NCBI GenBank assembly: GCA_026418755.1
Contig: JAOAAR010000026.1
Coordinates: 1-11,402, forward strand
DNA: 11,402 nt
Reading direction: 5' to 3'
DNA from: Planctomycetota bacterium
Lineage (GTDB): Bacteria; Planctomycetota; SKW154
The translations under genes and the position numbers were made by a program. Shown in pieces: positions 6,598 through 11,402 of this stretch. Under the pieces are notes generated by a model. It saw only the letters and a list, made by a program, of their open reading frames with translations. It searched no databases and was not told the DNA's origin. The number at the start of each line of letters is the position of its first letter. The stretch's first letter is position 1.

Positions 6598-7845
6598 TTA
6601 CCGCTGGACTAATACTTCCCCTGCTTTAAGCACCGTTTTTATCAGGTTGACTCCCCAGTGGTAGGGCAATTTTTTGAAGTCATTCTCGCGCCAGATTGCG
6701 ATGTCGGCGAATTTACCGGGCTCAAGCGTTCCCACCCTATCGGCGAGGTTAAGAGCGGCTGCACCGTTTAAGGTTGAAGCGACCAACACCTCCTCGGGCA
6801 GCATCTGTAGGTAAAGGGATGCAAGCGTCATAATAATCTGCATACTCTCGGTGTAGGATGAGCCGGGGTTACAGTCCGTAGAGAGAGCCACTGCTGCGCC
6901 GGAGTCAATCAGTTTCCGTGCGGGTGCGTAGTCCATTTTCAAAAAGAACGAGACACCGGGAAGAAGCATAGCGATAGTGTTAGATTTTGCGAGTGCGGAG
7001 ATACCCTTGTCTGAGACTTTAAGGAGGTGTGATGCGGAGATAGCACCTAATTCGACGGCGAGTTCAGCAGCGCCCATTGGCTCCAATTCATCAGCGTGTA
7101 TCGAGAGAAATAATCCTGCGTTCTTGGCAGTCGTCAGAATCTTTTTGCTCTCTTCGATGTTGAATGTATGTGCCTCGCAGAAAACATCGCAGAACTTGGA
7201 AAGTTTGCCTTCAACAACCTTCGGTATCATCTCCTCAACTACGAGTCTCACATATTTTTCTTTATTCTCCTTGTATTCGGGAGGAATATCGTGAGCGCCT
7301 AAAAAGATAGGCACTATATGCAGGCTATGCTCTTCTTTGAGAGTCAGAATCGCTCTCAACAGTTTCAATTCGTTTTCGGTGTCCAGTCCGTAGCCACTCA
7401 AAATTCCAACAGTTGTAGTACCGTAGGAGACAGCATTATTAAGCCTCGCCCAACCAAGTTCGACTAAAGCATCCTCTGAGGCTTCTCGCGTTGCCTTCAC
7501 TGTAGCGTTGATTCCTCCGCCGGCGAGTGCAATCTCCTTATAGGTCTTCCCTCTGATTCTCATAATAAACTCGTCTTCCCTGCTGCCAGCAAAAACAAGA
7601 TGTGTATGGGCGTCCACGAGTCCGGGCGTAATGCAGCCTCCCTCCGCATCTATAATCTTCTCTGCCGTATATTTCGACTTCAGTTCATCCTCTACTCCGA
7701 CAGAAACGATGTATTCTCCACGGATGGCAACTCCGCCACGCTTGATGATTTTTAGTTTTCGCATGTCGGTTCCGCGCAGAGGTTCTCTTCCTTCTGCAGT
7801 GACCAGTTGTTCGCTTCCCACCACCAGCGTGTCCACTCTCTCCAT
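6598..7845 (-). CDS. hutI: Imidazolonepropionase (HutI), amidohydrolase superfamily
   Basis: A 415-residue, full-length HutI, which hydrolyses 4-imidazolone-5-propanoate to N-formimino-L-glutamate, the third step of histidine breakdown. Seen: metal ligands in 'DAHTH' (His80, His82), 'SIHADE' (His250, with catalytic Glu253) and 'STDCNPGSS' (Asp324). The substrate-side residues 'GSRE' (Arg89), 'GYGL' (Tyr152) and 'LGAHDIPPE' (His185) are also present. The positions agree almost residue for residue with B. subtilis HutI as I recall it. Odd: the usual 'E-V-K-SGYGL' is 'G-I-L-SGYGL' here, losing the Glu and Lys. The start ATG has an excellent AGGAGG at 7851-7856, 5 nt away. It is the first gene of a unit with the DegT-family aminotransferase. 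No hutH, hutU or hutG is in the window, so the pathway is scattered, or the enzyme acts on a related substrate. The family call is strong; the exact substrate is slightly less sure. Confidence 0.92.
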   Translation of the reverse strand: MERVDTLVVGSEQLVTAEGREPLRGTDMRKLKIIKRGGVAIRGEYIVSVGVEDELKSKYTAEKIIDAEGGCITPGLVDAHTHLVFAGSREDEFIMRIRGKTYKEIALAGGGINATVKATREASEDALVELGWARLNNAVSYGTTTVGILSGYGLDTENELKLLRAILTLKEEHSLHIVPIFLGAHDIPPEYKENKEKYVRLVVEEMIPKVVEGKLSKFCDVFCEAHTFNIEESKKILTTAKNAGLFLSIHADELEPMGAAELAVELGAISASHLLKVSDKGISALAKSNTIAMLLPGVSFFLKMDYAPARKLIDSGAAVALSTDCNPGSSYTESMQIIMTLASLYLQMLPEEVLVASTLNGAAALNLADRVGTLEPGKFADIAIWRENDFKKLPYHWGVNLIKTVLKAGEVLVQR

Positions 7846-7875
7846 ATCCGCCTCCTGAAGTCTGAAACTTGCCCA

Positions 7876-7904
7876 ATTATACCCTCAAAGAGAAAGAGAA
7901 ACAA
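7876..7904 (-). promoter_or_regulatory. Promoter of the hutI - degT unit
   Basis: Minus strand: -35 TTGTTT at 7904-7899 (three of six), a 17-nt spacer, and a perfect -10 TATAAT at 7881-7876. The predicted start is near 7869, about 24 nt before the hutI ATG. The -35 box sits in the T-rich tail of the possible rnc terminator. Confidence 0.6.
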
Positions 7905-7920
7905 CAAACCGCTCGGTTTT
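7893..7920 (-). terminator. Possible rho-independent terminator after rnc
   Basis: On the minus strand AAACC - GAGC - GGTTT (7919-7906) can form a 5-bp stem, followed by a T-rich run down to about 7893. It starts about 30 nt after the rnc stop. The stem is short and the T-run is broken by G and C, so it would be a modest terminator. Confidence 0.4.
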
Positions 7921-7950
7921 AGCGCAGTTTCTGCTTTTCAAACACCTTCA

Positions 7951-8643
7951 TCACTCAGAGGAGATTCTCCCCATCCCTATTTTGTTGAGTTTGAGCAACG
8001 CCTCTTTTGCGGCTGCCTGTTCTGCTTCCTTTTTACTCTTTCCGCTTCCTATGCCGAGTATTTCATCCATCAGGCTGACGCTTACCTCAAAGAGTCTGGA
8101 ATGGGGGGGACCTTTTTCTGCGACTGTTTTGTAAGAAGGGCGTCCGTTGAAATTGCGCTGGGTCCATTCTTGCAAAAGAGACTTATAGTCTTTACAGGCG
8201 CTTCCTGAAAGTGCGGCAGAGAAGAGGCTACCCAGGTGGCGTACGACAAACCCTTCTGCGCAATCGAGTCCGCCGTCGAGAAAAATTGCTCCCAATACCG
8301 CTTCGAACAGTCCTGACAGAATTCTGGGAGGAATGGCTCTGTCTTGCAGAGGACCGCCTATCTTGAAGAATTCTGTAAGTTTCAGTTTTTTGGCGGCGTC
8401 AGCAAGAGAATTGGTTTCGACGATGCGGGCGCGCATTAATGTCATATCTCCTTCATCCATCTGCGGGTGTTCGAGATACAGACGATGTGCGACGATGAGA
8501 GAAAGGACAGAGTCTCCCAGGAATTCGAGTCTTTCGTTGTCAGGTTCTCTACCTTCAGTAGCGGATGAATGAGTCAACGCCTGACGGAGTAACTCTTTGT
8601 TCTTGAATTCATATCCTATGTTACGCTCTACTTCTTCCATCAT
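7951..8643 (-). CDS. rnc: Ribonuclease III
   Basis: A 230-residue RNase III, the double-strand-specific endonuclease that processes rRNA precursors and structured mRNAs in the cytoplasm. Seen: the nuclease signature 'ERLEFLGDSVL' at residues 37-47 (metal ligands Glu40 and Asp44), 'FEAVLGAIFLDGG' at 113-125 (Glu114), and a C-terminal double-stranded-RNA-binding domain at about 153-220 beginning 'DYKSLLQEWTQ' and ending 'KSKKEAEQAAAKEALLKL'. Odd: the position three residues before Glu114, normally the catalytic Asp (E. coli Asp114), is Gly111 ('ILSGLFEA'). The length is normal and the frame is intact, so this is not a pseudogene by appearance. The ATG at 8643 overlaps the sppA stop by 4 bp (ATGA); a second ATG follows at 8640. 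There is little Shine-Dalgarno sequence, which suggests translational coupling to sppA. Confidence 0.96.
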   Translation of the reverse strand: MMEEVERNIGYEFKNKELLRQALTHSSATEGREPDNERLEFLGDSVLSLIVAHRLYLEHPQMDEGDMTLMRARIVETNSLADAAKKLKLTEFFKIGGPLQDRAIPPRILSGLFEAVLGAIFLDGGLDCAEGFVVRHLGSLFSAALSGSACKDYKSLLQEWTQRNFNGRPSYKTVAEKGPPHSRLFEVSVSLMDEILGIGSGKSKKEAEQAAAKEALLKLNKIGMGRISSE

Positions 8644-9590
8644 CTGTTCCAGAGGAACTCGTCTGCGACATAATAGAAGCCTGGGCGCAGGATGTCTGTA
8701 AGCATCCGTTCAAACTCAGAGAGGGCGAAAGGTGCGTAGATTGAAGGCCTGCGCGTATTCGGTCGCTCGTATATGACCACATCCGCATCTTTTACGCCGG
8801 CAAGGTTTTTTGCGACAGAAAACGCATCTTCAAGATAGCAGACCCCATCAATCAGTCCTGCCGCTTTCGCACTCGAAGAATCCAGTATCCTGCCATCAGC
8901 CACTTCTTTCAACTTCTCTCTCTCTATTTTCCGCGAATTCAACACTACATTGAAAAAGCGCTCATACATTCCGTTGATAAGCGACTGGAACTCTTCCTTC
9001 TCTTTCTGCGTGACCTGTCTGAAAGGAGAGCCAGAATCTTTGCGTTCGCCTGATTTGATGACCTCGACAGAGATTCCAACTTTCGTCATCAGAGATTCGA
9101 TGTTCAGGAGATGAGCGATGACTCCGATTGAGCCGACAATGGCTGTAGGTTGTGCAAAGATTTTGTCAGCGCCACAGGCGATATAATACGCTCCTGATGT
9201 GCCAATATCCATTATGCAAGCCACGACAGGTTTTTTAGTCCTTCTTCTAAACTCCAACAGTTGCCGATACATTGTGTCAGATGCGCTCGCCTCGCCACCC
9301 GGCGACGAAATGCGCAGAACAACTGCACGTACATCCTCATCCTGCTCCGCTTTTGCCAACTGTTCTGCAAGGTACGAAGGTGTTCCGCTCGGATGATAAA
9401 ACAGACTTGCCGCTCGCTCCTGTTGAATCAAACCATCAATCGAAATAAGTGCTATCTTCGCATCCCATCCTGCATCCGTCAAGTTGCGCTCTTTCAGATC
9501 GCCTTCTTCCCCGAACAGGGAGACATTGAACGAGATGCAGCCGCATAGATGCACTAAAAAAAATGGAAAAAGAAGGAAAAATTTTCTCAT
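8640..9590 (-). CDS. sppA: Signal peptide peptidase SppA (serine-lysine protease), lipoprotein form
   Basis: A 316-residue, single-domain (36K-type) SppA, which degrades leftover signal peptides at the membrane as an oligomer. Seen: the conserved beta strand and 'SPGG' ('VVLRISSPGGEASASD') near residues 91-106, nucleophile Ser132 in 'GTSGAYYIACGADKI', 'GSIGVIAHL' near 154-162, and general-base Lys184 in 'KSGERKDSGSPFR'. Ser132 to Lys184 is 52 residues, the same separation as Ser147/Lys199 of B. subtilis SppA. The N-terminus is a short hydrophobic signal ending in lipobox 'LCGC', so Cys18 is probably lipidated in place of the usual transmembrane anchor. The start is taken as ATG at 9590, not the TTG one codon earlier, because of GGAGG spacing. 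The ATG overlaps the stop of the upstream zinc-ribbon gene by 1 bp, and the sppA stop overlaps rnc by 4 bp, so the three genes form one coupled unit. Confidence 0.93.
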   Translation of the reverse strand: MRKFFLLFPFFLVHLCGCISFNVSLFGEEGDLKERNLTDAGWDAKIALISIDGLIQQERAASLFYHPSGTPSYLAEQLAKAEQDEDVRAVVLRISSPGGEASASDTMYRQLLEFRRRTKKPVVACIMDIGTSGAYYIACGADKIFAQPTAIVGSIGVIAHLLNIESLMTKVGISVEVIKSGERKDSGSPFRQVTQKEKEEFQSLINGMYERFFNVVLNSRKIEREKLKEVADGRILDSSSAKAAGLIDGVCYLEDAFSVAKNLAGVKDADVVIYERPNTRRPSIYAPFALSEFERMLTDILRPGFYYVADEFLWNR

Positions 9591-9868
9591 CAATCATCCC
9601 TCCACTCCGTCGGCTTATCCAGCAGTTCCTTACTGCCGCATTCACAACAAATATACCCTTCACTCCTGTGACAGGGATTCCTCTCCTTCCGCCAGACGAG
9701 CAGTTCCACTTGAAGAGTCTCTTTGGAGCATTTACCACATTTTCTTTTCACTCCATAGACGACTTGATGATGCCCTTCGCTACAGACAAAAGATAGATAG
9801 CCGTCTCTTAATGCGAGCGCCTTACAATCGCGCTCCGAGACACAGATTCCACACCGCCATTTGAACAT
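9590..9868 (-). CDS. Small multi-cysteine zinc-ribbon protein
   Basis: A 92-residue basic protein that I do not recognise beyond its metal-binding pattern. Cysteines are arranged as knuckles: C6-x2-C9, C29 with His33/His34, C44-x2-C47, C66/His67, and C74/C75-x-C77. This suggests two, perhaps three, tandem zinc ribbons or rubredoxin-like knuckles. No signal peptide or membrane segment is present, so it is cytoplasmic. The start ATG has AAGGAG at 9877-9882, 8 nt upstream, and a readable promoter. It is first in a unit with sppA and rnc, and its stop overlaps the sppA start, which makes it a genuine gene. Possible roles include nucleic-acid or protein binding, but nothing in the sequence settles this. 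Confidence 0.72.
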   Translation of the reverse strand: MFKWRCGICVSERDCKALALRDGYLSFVCSEGHHQVVYGVKRKCGKCSKETLQVELLVWRKERNPCHRSEGYICCECGSKELLDKPTEWRDD

Positions 9869-9902
9869 AACCTGTGCTCCTTACTCCCAGATACCTTGTC
9901 CT

Positions 9903-9930
9903 ATTTTAAAGAAAACCCGAAGCACATCAA
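9903..9930 (-). promoter_or_regulatory. Promoter of the zinc-ribbon - sppA - rnc unit
   Basis: Minus strand: -35 TTGATG at 9930-9925 (four of six), a 16-nt spacer, and -10 TAAAAT at 9908-9903 (five of six). The predicted start is near 9896, about 27 nt before the ATG at 9868. The 88-bp gap before it shows no clear terminator for the upstream FdhB-like gene. Confidence 0.5.
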
Positions 9931-9956
9931 GACGAACCTTAGTTTATTGAATCCTC

Positions 9957-11027
9957 TTAGCCGAGATGGGTAAATTCCTCCTCGCGATAGAGTGTCATTG
10001 GAAGCGGTTGAGAAGAGTCTGCACCGGGAGTATAGCCGAACAATTTTTGAACGGCGTCAGAGACCAGTGCGAATAGTCCGAAAATCCCCACTTTGTTGGG
10101 GCAAGCATCATCACAGACGCCGCACCCTACACATAGCGATGCCATATGCTCCAGTCTTCCCAGATGAAACAGAAGTTTTTCATCTTCGATGCTACGCAAC
10201 CCGTCTCTTTCCGCCAATGCAATGTGATGGTCCAGAGGTTCCTCCATATCAGCACTCTCAAAGAAGCAGAGCCGACAGTAGCAGACAGGGCAGAGTCTCA
10301 TACAGTTGTGGCAGTTAACACAATCAGCAAGATAAGAACGCAAGTTCTTCACTCCCTTCAATCTCTCTCTCATTTGCGAAAGGAACTCCTCGCGTGCCTT
10401 CCGTTTCCCTTCTGTCACTCTTCTTTTTTTCTCCTCAAAATTCGCATCTTCTTCCCCCCCGCCCAACCGTTTAAGAAGAGATTCTCCTTTTACGCTTTGT
10501 GCGAAGAGGACGAGACTAGTCCTCTCAAGAAGAATCTGAACATCTGTAAATGGAGCAACAGGGAACAGGCATATTCGGCAGGCATTCCGCTCACTTAACA
10601 GACCCCCAGAATACAAGAAAGTGGGTCTCTCGCCCTTACGGAACTGCTCCAATGAGAGTGCACCGTCGCAGAGAAAAGTCACAAGCGTTACAGGTTCCAG
10701 TGAACCTTGTTTGAGTTTGGTGAGTTCCACAAAAGCGCGTGCTTCGCAGGGTCTTAAAAAAGCGACGAGCCTTTTCTTCAGTGTCTTCGGAGTCTCCTTA
10801 CGCAAAAGACGAGAAAGAGCGACAGCAGCGTTATCCATCAGAAGCGGTGGCACGAGGACGAGATTCCGATTCCCAATCCCTTTATCTGTAACGAGAGCAG
10901 GAGCAAACGCTGCACCTTCGCCTTTGAGCCTGACAAGGAGCGATTCTTCTCCGCTGACCAGGATTCTGCTGAACAACTCCTTTGCCGCGTCATCAGCGCT
11001 TTTTCCTTCTATTCTCAAAGTAATCAT
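9957..11027 (-). CDS. FdhB/FrhB-like iron-sulfur oxidoreductase subunit with two [4Fe-4S] motifs
   Basis: A 356-residue soluble protein. Residues about 85-125 include 'VAFLRPCEARAFVELTKLKQ', a pattern of the N-terminal part of coenzyme F420 hydrogenase/formate dehydrogenase beta subunits (FrhB/FdhB). Two ferredoxin-type cluster motifs follow. The first is C236-x2-C239-x2-C242-x3-C246-P, continuing 'CYCRLCFFES' with extra cysteines at 249, 251 and 254; the second is C299-x2-C302-x2-C305-x3-C309-P. A third pair, C150/C153, may also bind metal. Known: such subunits pass electrons between a flavin or cofactor site and partner iron-sulfur proteins. The gene starts one base after the stop of an mvhD-type gene, with AGGAG 6 nt before its ATG, so the two are certainly co-expressed. 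I infer a role in an HdrA-MvhD complex, oxidising or reducing NADH, F420, formate or ferredoxin; which of these is unknown. It could also be annotated simply as a 4Fe-4S dicluster protein. Confidence 0.8.
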   Translation of the reverse strand: MITLRIEGKSADDAAKELFSRILVSGEESLLVRLKGEGAAFAPALVTDKGIGNRNLVLVPPLLMDNAAVALSRLLRKETPKTLKKRLVAFLRPCEARAFVELTKLKQGSLEPVTLVTFLCDGALSLEQFRKGERPTFLYSGGLLSERNACRICLFPVAPFTDVQILLERTSLVLFAQSVKGESLLKRLGGGEEDANFEEKKRRVTEGKRKAREEFLSQMRERLKGVKNLRSYLADCVNCHNCMRLCPVCYCRLCFFESADMEEPLDHHIALAERDGLRSIEDEKLLFHLGRLEHMASLCVGCGVCDDACPNKVGIFGLFALVSDAVQKLFGYTPGADSSQPLPMTLYREEEFTHLG

Positions 11028-11028
11028 A

Positions 11029-11402
11029 TCAGTCTCCTACTGAAGTTCTCCTAAACGGAGTCGGTCCCAGTGTCCTGATTTCATCGACAAACTCTTTGAC
11101 GACATCAGCGAAACGCTGTGCTTCTGATGCGCCCACCCAGCGGACTCTCAATCGCTGCTTCTCGAGTCCTAAAGTCTCCATAATCTTTTCCAGTTGTGCC
11201 ATTCTTCTGCGAGCGCGATAATTTCCCACTCTGTAATGGCAATCCCCAGGGTGACAGCCTCCTATCAAGACTCCGTCCGCTCCTTCGACAAAGGCTTGAA
11301 AGATGTATGCCCCATCAATCGCTCCTGTGCAGTTGACAGAGACGGGCTGAAGGTTCGGTGGATAGGAGAGCCTTTGAGTACCTGCTGTGTCTGCTGCCGC
11401 TT
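11029..11402 (-). CDS. mvhD: MvhD/FlpD-family hydrogenase iron-sulfur (delta) subunit, 5' end outside window
   Basis: The C-terminal 123 residues are present; the frame is open to the right edge, so the start and the N-terminal cysteines are missing. Seen: 'DTAGTQRLSYPPN', 'VNCTGAID', 'FVEGADGVLIGGCHPGDCHY' and 'GNYRARRRM', then 'VRWVGASEAQRFADVV' and 'LGPTPF', the diagnostic order for the MvhD/FlpD/FlxD family. Known: this small [2Fe-2S] protein links a hydrogenase or other electron donor to the HdrA flavoprotein in electron-bifurcating heterodisulfide-reductase complexes. In many relatives the motif reads 'CSGR(V/I)D'; here the Arg is Ala ('CTGAID'). It is followed after 1 bp by the FdhB-like gene. 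The rest of the operon, probably including hdrA, should lie beyond the window. It could also be the C-terminal part of a larger HdrA-MvhD fusion. Confidence 0.9.
   Translation of the reverse strand, partial: AAADTAGTQRLSYPPNLQPVSVNCTGAIDGAYIFQAFVEGADGVLIGGCHPGDCHYRVGNYRARRRMAQLEKIMETLGLEKQRLRVRWVGASEAQRFADVVKEFVDEIRTLGPTPFRRTSVGD

Noticed and set aside
7807..8208. 133-codon plus-strand open frame across the hutI/rnc junction
   Set aside because: It runs antisense to both genes and their promoter, with no family resemblance.
9591..9593. SppA starting one codon earlier at TTG 9593
   Set aside because: ATG at 9590 directly follows, has the better codon and suitable GGAGG spacing.
1..11402. Mobile elements, CRISPR arrays, tRNA or rRNA genes, inteins, recoding
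   Set aside because: No transposase or integrase-like protein, no regularly spaced direct repeats, no cloverleaf or rRNA-like segment, and all recognised proteins are continuous and of normal family length.

Overview
The window looks like chromosomal backbone from an uncultured, probably anaerobic, Gram-negative-type bacterium. Three points suggest this. Two genes carry lipoprotein signals and a third a cleavable signal peptide, the right edge holds iron-sulfur genes of the hydrogenase/heterodisulfide-reductase type, and the DUF4388, HEAT and TPR proteins are of a kind common in deep-branching lineages such as Planctomycetes and related candidate phyla. The phylum cannot be fixed from this sequence alone. 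I see no phage, transposon, CRISPR or tRNA/rRNA signal. Coding density is high, and almost every gene has a readable Shine-Dalgarno site.

Layout, left to right. (1) Minus-strand pair, 2488 to the left edge: an exported HEAT/TPR protein, then a DUF4388+TPR protein that overlaps it by 23 bp and runs off the window. (2) A divergent promoter region, 2489-2707, with a convincing sigma70-type promoter on each strand. (3) Plus strand: prkA (PrkA/YeaG-family AAA+ protein kinase), then a small proline-rich lipoprotein with its own promoter. (4) Convergent with these, a minus-strand unit hutI (imidazolonepropionase) - degT-family aminotransferase. (5) A minus-strand unit: small multi-cysteine zinc-ribbon protein - sppA (lipoprotein-type signal peptide peptidase) - rnc (RNase III), joined by 1-bp and 4-bp stop/start overlaps. 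(6) At the right edge, a minus-strand unit with the 3' end of an mvhD-type gene followed one base later by an FdhB/FrhB-like [4Fe-4S] protein, probably the tail of an HdrA-MvhD electron-transfer operon.

Readable promoters share one geometry: a -10 box with the predicted transcription start about 20-30 nt before the start codon. For prkA and the lipoprotein gene this removes longer upstream starts, because those would lie inside the -10 box.

No clearly new multi-gene system is evident. The points most worth checking are: an RNase III with Gly where the second-motif catalytic Asp should be; a HutI with a changed EVKSGYGL motif and no other hut genes beside it; a PrkA with two CxxC pairs and none of its usual partners, facing a DUF4388/TPR pair; a lipidated SppA coupled to rnc; and the mvhD-fdhB-like module.
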